Origin: Coptodactyla brooksi
Taxonomy: Eukaryota > Arthropoda > Insecta > Coleoptera > Scarabaeidae
Length of the DNA stretch: 21,253 bases
Assembly (NCBI GenBank): GCA_033557675.1
Contig: JAWQRM010000580.1
Coordinates: 1-21,253 of the forward strand
Reading direction: 5' to 3'
Made by a program: the position numbers and the translations under genes. The notes below the pieces were generated by a model. The model saw nothing but the letters and a program-made list of their open reading frames with translations. It was not told the DNA's origin and ran no database searches. This document shows positions 1 through 9,546 of the stretch, in pieces. Position 1 is the stretch's first letter; each line of letters begins with the position of its first letter.

Positions 1-270
1 GTGTATAGATGCGGAAGGGTGCTACTTTGAAGAATTCTGATGGTTTGTACTATTCTCATGAATATATATTTTTTTAAAAAATGAGTCCTACTAATTTCAG
101 AACAGACCATGTATGTTTTTATATGAATTGTTCAAATTACGAAAAAGAGAAAAAGAAGTTTGGAGGAATACTTTCGATGATATTTTGATTAACGTTAGCC
201 TTGTTTACCTACATTTAAAATGCAATGATAATAAAGGAGAATGTGATTCGTATTAATAAGATATTAACGA

Positions 271-510
271 CTAATCCATCAATTTAGTTTTAATGATATC
301 AATTATCGGCTGCATAAACGTTACGCCCTGGTGATCATCATAGGTGTATTCCGAATTCATGGATAGAAAAAACAAATCCACCAATTGCACGGACACCTCG
401 ATCCCTGATCTTTGAGTTAGTTTTCTTCTTTTGGTGAAAGACAAAGTATATTGGAAATCATATGATATAATAAAAGGCCTTGGAGAAGTGGTACCAGAGG
501 TTTTTAACAT
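271..510 (-). CDS. Unrecognised 79-codon open frame, possible exon or relic
   Basis: Open frame on the minus strand from an ATG at 510 to a stop at 271. I do not recognise it. The composition is more protein-like than most frames nearby: mixed hydrophobic and charged residues, a basic KRRKLTQR patch near residues 28-35, and a C-terminal stretch reading FMQPIIDIIKTKLMD. Two possible splice acceptors lie just upstream on the minus strand. One follows a pyrimidine-rich tract (cttctttaacag, near 550); the weaker one is at about 516. Neither gives a reading phase that simply continues from the host-like exon at 3555-3679. It could be a terminal exon, part of a transposon ORF, or chance. Confidence 0.2.
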   Translation of the reverse strand: MLKTSGTTSPRPFIISYDFQYTLSFTKRRKLTQRSGIEVSVQLVDLFFLSMNSEYTYDDHQGVTFMQPIIDIIKTKLMD

Positions 511-699
511 ATTGAAATGGGTGCTGTTTTAGAGACCCTACTAATCTCCTGTTAAAGAAGAACAATTTGTATACTAGTAATATTATTTTGAAGTTTATTT
601 TGCCTAGTACAAATTTATAACTGATCTAGGAATGAAATCTTGAAGTAGTCGACCTTTTTGCCATAACAAATTTTGTTTTATAAATAAAATTCCAAAATC

Positions 700-1535
700 G
701 TTATAACCTTTTTTGCTTATTAAGATAGCAGTAGTAGGCACAGCATCGTAATCTTTGGGCTTTAATTGCGTGTACTATATCTTGTCCGTTCAATATGTCT
801 CTTATTTTATGGTTTCATAATTTTGTATATCCTGATTATTTTCGTTTATAATATTTTGAATTGCTTGGGGTTCTAAGGCTCGTATATTCAGCAGTGTATG
901 TGACAATAGTTTTGATTGCTGTTTTAAAAATTGGCTTATTTGCTTGCTTGCCTTGAGTGATTTCTGCTTAACATGAATATCCAACAATATCCAACTTGTA
1001 TTCTATGTGTGGTCTCTGTCTTCCTTCCATTCTTATGGTTGATTATTAACTACTTCATACTTACGGCCTCCCGGTTTCATTCAAATAAATTTCTGATCTG
1101 TATTCTGCTCTCTCATCTATTCACATGTACTTTGTTTTTCGCTGTTTTAGATCTAGTCCTTTTTTTCTTGCTGAATTTATGATTTTTCTGTTGTCTTTTA
1201 GGGTTCCCATATTTCAGGGATAGATTCAGATTTCAGGTGTTCTGGTCAGACTCTCTTCTCTTTTCTGTTATGTTTCTCGTCTGTATGTTGCCTCCATTGT
1301 GTGAAACCATATTGGTATTTTCAATGTTTCGCTGCGCTCTGATTCTTTAGTCTGTTATTCATTAGGTGTGCTAGAATCTTATATGCCATGTTCAGTAGGT
1401 TGATTCCTCTATAGTTATTCCATACATACAACGGGGTTCCACTTCTTCAAAACTAACACCTCTGAACCGCCACATATAAACATCTAGTTTAGTACACCGT
1501 CAGGGTTGTTTGCTTTGTCTTATATCAGATTACCT
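700..1535 (-). mobile_element. Decayed non-LTR retrotransposon reverse transcriptase (relic 1)
   Basis: Minus-strand fragments appear in the order of a non-LTR reverse transcriptase but in different frames. At about 1535-1450 there is DKANNPDGVLN followed by FICGGSEVLVLKKW, resembling the usual K.PG.DGIP...GG region. At 1440-1230 there is NNYRGINLLNMAYKIL, the classic NYRGI.LLN..YKI motif, followed after a stop by YQYGFTQWRQHTDE, where GFR.GRST.D is usual. At 1165-1140 there is GLDLKQRKTKYM, matching the GL.IN..KTKYM motif after the catalytic domain. At about 780-740 there is DIVHAIKAQRLRC, matching the C-terminal D...IK.QRLRW.GH block. The segment with the catalytic YADD is missing, so an internal deletion is likely. 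Stops occur throughout, so this is a dead copy. The clade is uncertain; the motifs resemble RTE or related families. Confidence 0.7.
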
Positions 1536-3554
1536 ATTATCTAATTATACTTTTTCTGTGTAGGCGTATTTTCTTCTTTCATTAGGATCGAACCTTGAAT
1601 TTTACGATGACAAACCATCTGCGAAATGACCATTTCATGATCATAGCACAAGGGGACTCACGGCATTCATGCCTACAAAATAGTAGATAAATAGCAACAT
1701 GTTGAGTAACTAATAAATAAAATTCCCATTTGGTGCTGTTTTTAAGGAATTCTTTTAAGCACATTATTCGTTAAGTATCAAATTTAGGATCCTCATTAAT
1801 ACGAATATCCGCCTGAGGATATATAAGCTGGTCCCTAAGAAGGTGCCAATATTTAAAGGAGGTGTTTCCTTGGGTCGTTAAGAAAAATAGTACAATTTAA
1901 TAAATTAATTTATGTCCTAATATGGTTTGACTTTAGGACAGGGTTATTGAATTAAAAAAATAACGATTTTTGTTAATATTTGGAAGAGTCCACGAAATAT
2001 TTTTTCGAAGTCACCCTAATAGTACTGATACTATATACTACTGATTTTTCTAAATGTAATAAGCTTTCCACACCACTAGTTAAAAATACACAAATGTTGT
2101 TTGTTACGTGTTACGATTAGCTGTTAAAAAGACAATTAAAATGTGCGTTAAAAAGCGCCGCTGAACTTAAATTAGATAATCTTGTATCTTATAATGGATA
2201 TAATAATAATAATAATACTGTATAGTACATGCAATACATACAATAATATTTCTTCTCTAACAAAAGATCTCTAAAAATAATTTAAAAGAAAAACTTAAAC
2301 TCCCTGTACACGACATAGGGGGGTATTTCAGGATAAACTTTTATAGAAATTTTTTTCTTAGACTTAATGATGGCGTTTTAAATATATACTTGGTTACACA
2401 TATTGTTTTATTCCTACAATCTGGAAAAAGCTCTACTGCACTTGAATGTATTAAAATTGTCATGGAATGTATAAGACGGTGACAATTACGGTTAAAATAG
2501 AAAAGTACATCTTTGTCGGCAAGTTATGAAAAATTAATAAAAAGGAAATTAAAGTGCAAACAAAACCCCAGTTCCGCTGAGATAAAAATCAGTAGAAAAA
2601 TAAAAAAGTCTCTTCTACTGAACGAATTAAGAGAAAAATTTGTAGAAGGTTTGAAGAATTATTATGCGCGTGGATGCGCGTTTTTTACCGCTTATTGAAC
2701 ACAGATTAATAAAATAAAAAACTGATATCAACTTCGATAAAAATAACAAACACGAAATGAAGAATATCTTACTATAGAATATACGCACCTTTTCTGAACG
2801 AAATTCATATGAAAAACTGCTGTATCCCAATTCACACATTTACAAAATAGCCAGTTTTATTTTATATTTTATTGATACATATTTTAAGTTATTAGGTAGA
2901 TTAAAGAAATCTGAAATTTTTTAGTTATGGCGTACCTAACACCTAGGCAAGAAATTCGGATTTTTATTATAAGGCTAGAAACTCAACAAAACCTGCAGAC
3001 CTATTAATCTATCCATAGTTAGCATTTTAAATACCTTTCAGTATTAAAAATAAGGAAGACAAAAATTTCATCCGATATGAAAAATTGGCTATTTAATTGT
3101 GATAATAACCATTTTTGTTTTCAACTTTTACCTAGAATAAAATAACTTATTTTTCATAGAAAAATACGTTTTATTTTAGAAACAATGTAGTTCGAAAAAT
3201 AGTAAGTTAATTGATAAATAATATATGAAGGCTATACATATAACGAAGTATGGCTAATCATTAATAATAGGAATAATAAACAAATATCGATATATAATAC
3301 TTACATAATAAACAAATATCTACAAACATTGTAATTGAACATTATTAATAGAATAAATATTTGTATGTATAACTAATAATACTAATATAATTAGTTGAAA
3401 TAAGCAAATTGATTTGGTTATAAGCAGATAACGAATGAAGTAAATATAGACAAAGGCACCTGTGCCATCAGTGCGAAAAGCAGAAGTACAAAAACAAGAA
3501 AGGAAGCATAAAGCAGATCTGAAGAAAAAGCATATGCTGGTCATAGGCGAATAC
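1536..3554. other. AT-rich stretch, no gene recognised
   Basis: I see no supported gene. It contains a short ATA/TAA microsatellite near 2199-2217, A/T homopolymer-rich sequence, and a duplicated short motif (aataaacaaatatc) near 3273 and 3306. A 61-codon frame at 2513-2698 opens only at TTG and matches nothing I know. The interval lies downstream of host-like exon 2 on the minus strand, so it could be intron or intergenic. Confidence 0.4.
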
Positions 3555-3679
3555 CTTGATATCGTCCACAGTCCCTGCAGTGTGATATCGTTTGTTTTCG
3601 GTTCTATGGCCGCGTTTTACCATTGCTTGTCTCAACTGGCCTCTGCTAAAGCTCTCGCAGTGGTCAGGCTGCAAAATAC
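3555..3679 (-). CDS. Candidate coding exon 2 of an unidentified host gene
   Basis: A 125 bp minus-strand block, visibly less AT-rich than its surroundings. It is preceded by a good acceptor (gattttttcag, ending at 3680) and followed by a donor (AAG|gtat, GT at 3554-3553). It begins with the last two bases of a glycine codon, then carries 41 complete codons, ending exactly at a codon end (phase 0). The peptide begins ILQPDHCESFSRGQLRQAMV and ends with ENKRYHTAGTVDDIK; it is basic and polar with no stop. The upstream candidate exon at 9547-10091 ends with one base of a split codon, so the two join in frame as GGT (Gly). I do not recognise the protein. The minus ORF runs past both splice sites, so the splice sites rather than stops define the exon. 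Transcript evidence would settle it. Confidence 0.5.
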
Positions 3680-4402
3680 CTGAAAAAATCGGCCATAATT
3701 CAGCAATACACAAAATGTAGCGGATGATTTTCAATTTAACTTAAATAGATAACAGACATAATAATTTTCAAATAACTTCTCTCTACATTTAATAGTTGTA
3801 TATTATTTCTTGGATCTGTGATCTATTTTCTGTTCACTGAATGACGTCATGTCCATTTTGAAACGTCATAAAAACATATCTGAAGATAAAAGCATTACAA
3901 GACACAAGTGCGGCTAGGATGCTGTTGTTTTCTAATGGCTAAGGTTATCACTAAGGTGATCTAAACATAGTACAAAGGCAAAAAAGTATGCTACCAAAAT
4001 GTCGTGCTCACCTAAGGACACAATACACAAAAGTCTCTTTTAATGAGACTTTTATCTTTTCTCTCGCACACTTTGACAGAGTTCGTTTATCAGTTTTCTT
4101 CTTCTGGTATGGCGTTGGTTTATGAAAAATGAGCGGGAAAAGAAATATAAATCAGTTTAAACGTGTTAATCGAGTGAAGCGCCAATCGTTTTAAAACTAT
4201 GAAGAAATTAAAATTACTTTTCGAAAATGTTTTTGCTAATCTAAAATACGCTTGCAAACGCTCTTATATAAAATTGTTGAGAGCCAAAATGTGTTAATAA
4301 ATAAATGTCATTGTCAAAGCAGTGTGAAAAATGAAGACAAAAAAAATCGAAATTTGTTTATGAGTAATGAACAAAGACGGAAATAATTATTAAAAAATAA
4401 CA

Positions 4403-4669
4403 TTAAATATAGTTCCCATAACTGCCTGCATGAGCAGGCAATGCGACATTGCAATTCTCGCAGAAGGTTCTTATTTCTTTGCATATTTTCTTTCCATCTG
4501 CATGTTTTTGGAACAGTATACGGTGCATCTTCTGCGAGGTTCCTTTTGGATTAGATTTGGGGAAATGTAGAAAATAACGTGCCTCTCTATCATTCTTGTT
4601 ATATTTTTCCCTTTTTGTACGTATAGGAGTATAGTTTGTAGTATTGATTCGCACTTCGGCCAGTGTCAT
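4403..4669 (-). mobile_element. Possible piggyBac transposase C-terminal relic
   Basis: An 88-codon minus-strand frame whose last half resembles the cysteine-rich C-terminus of piggyBac (PGBD) transposases. It has a basic stretch, then KEIRTFCENCNVALPAHAG, matching the family pattern of a C..C.V.LC motif after a run of Lys/Arg. The preceding HFPKSNPKGTSQKMHR corresponds to the HxLxxIPPTxKKxxPxRRC part, but the first C..C pair is lost and the final C/H residues are replaced. No DDE catalytic domain is seen upstream on this strand. The frame at 5164-4934 contains an acidic stretch (ENLNERNEDLDEDDGG) that might be an N-terminal remnant, but that is speculation. The similarity is weak to moderate. 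Confidence 0.4.
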
Positions 4670-5316
4670 TATTATTCGGGTAAATTGATTACTTTTTGTA
4701 ATAACAAAATACCCATAAAAATTTTCGTTTCACTTTTTCTCACTTACATATGTTCGATCTGTTTTTGCACAGCTTGGCAACTTTCTGCTTGCATATTTAT
4801 TGATTTCAGTTACCAGAATACTACATTTTTATAGTATACTATATTTTTATCCACATTTATCCTTACTCTGGGTGTTACAGAAAAAAGAAAAGTGGATGAA
4901 GCAGAAGGAATATTATATATATCAAGCTTCATTTCATACTCGACAACTTGCAAATCCACCATCATCTTCATCCAAATCTTCATTCCTTTCATTAAGATTT
5001 TCTTCAGCTATTGTTTTCGCTTCCAAAATGTATGAAAACGCCACTGAATTCACAACCATTGTAATTACTATTGCAAAGTTAATGAACGAAAGGTAAATCG
5101 TTGGTATTGTTACCGGAAGGTACTGCGTGTTTCGACATATCGCTAATTTAGGGTAACAATTCACACATTGTAATGTGAACGACTCAAATGCTGTTATACA
5201 ACTGAATAAAAATGTGCACTACAACCACTGTATATTCCATACTTATGTACTGCATTATACAGTATTCATTACAGAATATACATTATTGTGGTAGAACATG
5301 TTATAGTTGGTGTGAT
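4670..5316. other. No gene recognised between piggyBac relic and TIR element
   Basis: Two overlapping opposite-strand frames (4800-5096 plus, 4934-5164 minus) are open here. The minus frame has a hydrophobic stretch followed by an acidic run; the plus frame is Ser/Phe-rich. Neither matches a family I can name, and there is no convincing splice context. Confidence 0.3.
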
Positions 5317-5406
5317 GAAGTGTCACACTGTCATTCACCAATTTTGATACAATTTGGTACAGCGATAGAACGGCCAAAAATAAGGTTTACGTATTTTTTA
5401 TACGTG
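5317..5406 (+). repeat. Left terminal inverted repeat
   Basis: Left arm of the 1.3 kb element; it aligns to the reverse complement of 6533-6621 with small mismatches and one single-base indel. The outermost 10 bp match perfectly. Confidence 0.65.
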
Positions 5407-6532
5407 GAAATTAAATTATACGTTCAATACGGAAAAAATTTATTAGAAGATTCTCTGATCAAGTTATTCCTTACCAATATGATGTCAATTTACATCAGAG
5501 GGATAATATTTTAAAATTGCAATTTCTATCTCATAACCTATTCTCTCCTCGATTTAACAATGTTTTTATACGTGGAGGTTTGCTTTTCGAGTGAGAGGCC
5601 AACATGTGATATTTGTTGGGATATAGCTGTTATAACATGCTTGGTGTAAACAATCTCTGTATTTAAAACATCTTTTTCGTGATTTTCATTATTGTCAGCA
5701 ATACGTCGAATAAAAATAACATTTTACAATAGAATGTTAGAATCTAATGTTCGAGATATTTCAAATTCATTACAAATAAATATTTATTTATATATCTTAT
5801 ATCGATTTTATTTAAAGAAAACAAGGATAATTTACTCCATGGAGCATCGATAAATATTTTTGGAAAGGAATGCTAATACTTAAAATTTTTCGACAACAGT
5901 TTTCGTCTTCGAGATATTGGCGAAAATATACTTGCTACCCCTAATTTATAACTCTTATAAACCTCTTCAAAGGTTTTTACGTCACGCAAAAACAAACAGT
6001 GAGCTAAATTTCATCAAAATTAGCAAGTAACACCCGCGAACGAATGAATCTTTATTAGGGCAGTTAACACGAGCCACCTCTAAATGCTTTATTTTGCCAC
6101 AAACATCTTATTGTGTGACTAATTTGCGTTTTTTTTTCAAAGCATTTTCTAAATATCTAACAGTTTTACCACGTTATTCTTACGGAAAGAGGGTATATAA
6201 TATCCCCCGTAACTTCGTGGGGGGTGGTCTACGAAGAAAATGAAAAAACCCGTAACTAATATTTTTCAACGTATTATATGCATACTTAATGCCGCCAAAA
6301 TCGATAGTGCAGTTTTTAAATTATTTAAAAAAACTAAGGGTAGTTTACCCCTTAATAACCTTCTGGTATATTTGTAATATATCAATAGAAAGCTCTTCAA
6401 AAATAAATATCAGTTTGTATTTACCACATTTCGATAACAGTTTTCGTTTTCAAAACACAAGCGAATAAATTTTCTTTTTAAAACTTTTTCCTCAATTTGC
6501 AAGATTTATCACTCGCCCAGGGGTTTTTAAGG

Positions 6533-6621
6533 CACGAATAAAAAATACGGAAATTTTATTTGCCCGTTCTATCACTGTATGAAATTGCATCGAATTCGGT
6601 GAGTGACAGTTGTGACACTTC
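6533..6621 (-). repeat. Right terminal inverted repeat
   Basis: Right arm of the 1.3 kb element, the reverse complement of 5317-5406. The outermost 10 bp are identical. Confidence 0.65.
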
Positions 6622-7449
6622 CCTTGTGAGTAACATGACCATGAGTAAGTAGTGGAGGCAAAAACGTTAGTATATGTAAGCAGACGAAATCTGCGTAGAA
6701 CTAAAACAGCAATTTATTATTAAAAACAGGTTCAATATTTAATATAACAAAGACTGCAATTTATCCCGAATAGATTGTCTTTCTAAAACCGAATATTTAG
6801 TTATAGCAACTATTGTGATCTCACCAGTCCAGGTAGATAAAAAAATGTATTATGCTAGAACAATCGTTATATCGGCATATTCTGTAGAGTTAAATTTTTC
6901 TAATGTTGAAAACAAGAAAATTAATAAACAAAAAGATTCTAATAATATTTGTATATTAGCCAAGAGAAACTCTATGCAGTTTGGTTGTGAATATTTTTTT
7001 TATCTTTAAAGTGGAAAACTTCAATTTGTACGTGTACTTTGAAGTTATATCACAAAAAATATTTTAGGCCTTCCTTTCTAAAGTGCATATCACACATTCA
7101 CAAATTGATGAAAGTGCAAACAAACGCACAGTAAATATTTTCGAAAAATTCTTAACTTGCGTAAGGATTATCTCACACCAAAGCGACAAAACGTCTTGAG
7201 TCGTATTGTAATGAAACAAAAGTGGTTATTCTCTTAATTCAAATCGCATATACACTGTATTGATTAAAACTGGTCAAGGTTGACTAACCTTCACCTTGGT
7301 ACTTATCAGCCTAAAGTCTATTCAATCATGTTCCGTAGTTGATTTTAATAGCTGTTGCTTTTGCACAAGCGCTAGACAAACTCAAATGCTTTGATCCTCT
7401 TCAATCTTTGGACAGTTTCCTGGTTGTTTCGCTTCTACATTTACATCCT
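6622..7449. other. No gene recognised
   Basis: AT-rich sequence. The 64-codon plus frame at 6815-7009 opens at a non-ATG codon and looks random. Nothing else is supported before the Jockey-like relic begins at about 7450. Confidence 0.35.
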
Positions 7450-8310
7450 TCTTGATTTTCTTCCCAGGAGATAGTGATATTGCATATATTTTGTTCCCAG
7501 TCTATATCTTTTCTTCTTCATGTGTTGTCATATTTAAATATTTAGCAGAGTTTTCATGCAGCATTATAGTTCGATTGATGCCACGAAGAGGTGGATTAGT
7601 TAAGTTTTTGTTATTGAAATTGATATAAATAGATTTCATCTCATTCAACTTTATTTTCCACTTTTTGGACAAATCTATCAATTTGCCAAACCCAGATTGT
7701 TTTTTCGACCTTTCAGATTTCTAGATTTATGACTTTTACATCAGTTAGAACGCTGCATTTATTAGAAATGTTAGCATCACGATATTTCTTCTTGGAAGTT
7801 CTTTCATAGTCATTTCAGTGACTTAAATCAAATCCCGATGATTTTTATTATTTTTTTAAACATTTCGTTTTTAAACATTTATTTAAACATTTCAGCCAAA
7901 TTTTAAATGGTAAACAAGTAGGTTTTTTGTTTGTTAGTCCTGGTCCATGGCCTTGATTCTTTTCTTATAGGTGGAACTAACAACATTGATTTTTTTATCC
8001 TTCTGGTCGCCTTCCATACAGAGTAATCGGTCGTTTCATCTGCAGTTAGACCTTGCAGGTATTATTTGACAGATTCCTCTTTAAGCTAATGCAGTTCTCT
8101 TTTGAAGTTTTGGATTTTATTATTTGGGATAGTTTTGTCAGACGGATATCTCGATTGCTGTCATCTTTTTCTGACATTTTTGTTTTCTGGTATGATTTGC
8201 CTGATGCCTGCTGGATAGCTAATTCCTCTTCTTATGCGGGTAATGACTTTGGTGTTGTTACAGGCTATTTGTGGAGTTTTAATGAATTTTTCGTCTTCCC
8301 GTTCTAATTG
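7450..8310 (-). mobile_element. Jockey-type non-LTR ORF2 relic (linker and C-terminal RT parts)
   Basis: The minus strand gives two matching blocks. From about 8250 to 7861 there are ISYPAGIRQIIPENKNVRKR, then TADETTDYSVWKATRRIKKS and PPIRKESRPWTRTNK, then NLAEMF. These are the signature of the linker between endonuclease and reverse transcriptase in Jockey-clade ORF2 proteins (DYSLWKATR..K and PPIR..G.WAR). From about 7682 to 7450 there is LSKKWKIKLNEMKSIYINF followed by NPPLRG...SAKYLNMT, matching the later W..KWRIKIN..KS.HVTF...PP......VKYLG block. The catalytic RT core between them (about 300 residues) is absent, implying an internal deletion, and several in-frame stops are present. It is a dead fragment, probably inserted in the host intron. 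Confidence 0.75.
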
Positions 8311-8447
8311 CCCTGTTGTTCTTAGTTTAATATTGATATTAATATTGTTCTATAATTCGAGTTTTATTAACCAATAAAGTTGTGGGTTTGGAGTCTTTGG
8401 CTTCGTAATGATTTTCACCACTATACCAAAACTGGAAATAACTGTAT

Positions 8448-8486
8448 GACGCACGTTTCGCTAAGCAAGTTAGTATTGATAATCAG
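8448..8486 (-). ncRNA. Degenerate hammerhead-like copy on the opposite strand
   Basis: The minus strand carries GAAA at 8459-8456, stem III CG-TG-CG intact at 8455-8450, and TC at 8449-8448, matching the cleavage side of the plus-strand motif with better stem III pairing. The upstream core is altered (CTGATTA at 8486-8480), the stem II sequence is unlike the other copy (only a 4 bp CTAA/TTAG hairpin), and no good stem I is visible. Probably a decayed partner. Confidence 0.35.
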
Positions 8487-8500
8487 CTGATAAGAAAGGT

Positions 8501-8536
8501 CAGAAGCAACGAAGGCAATTGCCTTCGTTGTTTCTG
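8501..8536. repeat. 36 bp near-perfect palindrome at the element junction
   Basis: The left half 8501-8518 is the reverse complement of the right half 8519-8536 with a single mismatch, and there is no spacer. It marks the symmetry centre of the two opposing Penelope-like ends. Confidence 0.85.
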
Positions 8537-8574
8537 ATGATGCCGACATGGTCGGCGAAACGTGCATCAAGCAA
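8528..8574 (+). ncRNA. Hammerhead-ribozyme-like motif (type I architecture)
   Basis: In order on the plus strand: stem I 5' strand 8528-8533; conserved CTGATGA at 8534-8540; stem II GCCGAC/GTCGGC (8542-8547 with 8551-8556) and loop ATG; conserved GAAA at 8557-8560; a tiny stem III CG-TG-CA (8561-8566); then TC (8567-8568), the expected cleavage position; then the stem I 3' strand 8569-8574, which pairs six bases (one G.U) with 8528-8533. This is the minimal hammerhead layout described for Penelope-like elements and short schistosome ribozymes. Deviations: one extra T (8541) between CTGATGA and stem II, and a C.A mismatch in stem III where the opposing copy keeps C-G. Activity may therefore be reduced or lost. 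Confidence 0.6.
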
Positions 8575-8604
8575 ACAAACTTTTCGGTTTTGTTGTAGTG
8601 GTGG

Positions 8605-9546
8605 CATTGTTCAAACTTTATTAGGTTTGGGAAAAATAGATACAAAATGGGAAAAATAAACGAGGACTCTGAAATTCAACTCGTTATAAAAATTTACATA
8701 ATGAGCTTATTGCGAATTTAGTATAACGTCAAAATGTCAAACAAAGTAAGGATACTCTGGAACTGAATCGCGTAGCGCTGTTCGATAAGGCGTTGATGAG
8801 ATATCGATACTGAACGCAAGTGTGATTATCACCAGAATGGACAAAGAAATGACAAATATAAAATTACTATTATGTCCCAGGTAGAGCAGTGTACGTCTAG
8901 TCTAAGTTTCGTTATTTTTGAGTGGTTACTTAAAAAAAATTGTAAAGACTAGCATTCGCTCGGTACTGGCAAGAAACGGGCACGTTACAGCTTTCTCAAC
9001 GAGTTGCAGGTAAACCGCATATAAAAAATTAAGTATTTTGTGTGATATTAAGAAATAAATGCCGAGTGCTTTTCTTAAGCTTTCAAACATAGGGCTGAAT
9101 TATTCTGTATCCTATAATAGAAACGTGTTTATTTGGAGATATGCATTTTCGTCTTTGATATTTTCTTTAGAAATACATTACTGCTGATTTATGGATTTTA
9201 ATCATTTGGTAAATAATTTCTTGAAAAGGAAACTTATATTGTTTTAAAAGTAAGTCAAGATTTTACTTTCTTGAATTACTTTTAAAACAAGTAATTAACT
9301 AATTAAGTAAATAATTAATTAAGTACACTTCTGTTGTTCTTTTCACTCTGATTATATGGAAGTCCATTTTATATCAATAAATTAAATGCTTCAGAACAAA
9401 ATACCAGAAATAAGGTAGATATTGAAGTAATAAATAAAGTGGTTAACTTCAGATATTTTGTCGCGTTGGTGTATGGCTGCGCTAACTCTTATATCATACT
9501 GCAAATTTTCACGATCTACCTCTTAACCAGGCTTAATGAAACTCAC
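8605..9546. other. Non-coding stretch with a hairpin
   Basis: No gene recognised. The one notable structure is the 22 bp-arm inverted repeat at 9239-9290, followed by AT-rich taattaa-type repeats to about 9325. Confidence 0.35.
9239..9290. repeat. Inverted repeat, 22 bp arms, 8 nt loop
   Basis: Arms 9239-9260 and 9269-9290 are reverse complements with one mismatch; the spacer is ttttactt. The sequence is AT-rich apart from the gtaagtcaag part. It could be a foldback end or a stable hairpin in an intron. Confidence 0.75.

Larger units (their letters stand above)
5317..6621. mobile_element. 1.3 kb non-coding element with ~90 bp terminal inverted repeats
   Basis: The sequence beginning GAAGTGTCAC at 5317 is mirrored by GTGACACTTC ending at 6621. 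The two arms (5317-5406 and 6533-6621) stay alignable for about 90 bp with scattered mismatches. Shared blocks include ctgtca.tcacc, caattt, acag.gatagaacgg and cgtattttttat.cgtg. The interior has no open frame of note. It contains partly repeated internal modules, for example cga.aacagttttcgt.ttc near 5892 and 6428, and a second copy of the arm-end motif (tttttatacgtgg) near 5563. This fits a MITE-like or foldback non-autonomous DNA transposon. I could not identify a convincing target-site duplication, so the superfamily is open. Confidence 0.65.
8413..8604. mobile_element. Inverted pair of Penelope-like element ends
   Basis: Two copies of one terminal sequence face away from each other. The right copy (plus strand) has ggcgaaacgtgcatc at 8554-8568, then ttttgttgtagtggtg at 8588-8603. 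The left copy (minus strand) has gcgaaacgtgcgtc at 8461-8448, then ttttggtatagtggtg at 8431-8416. A near-perfect 36 bp palindrome (8501-8536) joins them. A GCGAAACGTGC core preceded by CTGATGA and a G/C-rich hairpin is characteristic of the terminal repeats of Penelope-like elements, which are known to carry hammerhead ribozymes. No PLE reverse transcriptase or GIY-YIG domain is seen nearby, so only ends remain. The family assignment rests on this motif. Confidence 0.55.
3680..9546 (-). other. Inferred 5.9 kb intron carrying several transposon relics
   Basis: This is inferred to be one intron of the minus-strand gene because the flanking blocks have a matching donor (CAG|gtgagt, GT at 9546-9545) and acceptor (ttttttcag, AG at 3681-3680) in compatible phase. 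It contains the piggyBac C-terminal relic, the 1.3 kb TIR element, the Jockey relic and the Penelope-like inverted ends, all described separately. An unannotated exon inside it cannot be excluded. Confidence 0.4.

Noticed and set aside
510..550. Third exon starting at about 549 in phase 0 after exon 2
   Set aside because: In that phase the frame ends after about 14 codons; too short to support without transcript data.
2513..2698. Lys-rich 61-codon frame
   Set aside because: Starts only at TTG, lies in AT-rich DNA, no recognisable motif or splice context.
3462..3683. Plus-strand 73-codon frame overlapping host exon 2
   Set aside because: It is a shadow of the minus-strand exon, which has matching splice sites and a phase partner; the plus frame has none.
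4029..4053. Hairpin aaaagtctc/gagactttt as a transcription terminator
   Set aside because: Context is eukaryotic AT-rich DNA; a 9 bp arm can occur by chance and no adjacent gene ends there.
4934..5164. Minus frame with a hydrophobic stretch and acidic run as a membrane protein or piggyBac N-terminus
   Set aside because: No family motif, no matching neighbour in frame, and it overlaps an equally open plus frame; low-complexity chance ORF is as likely.
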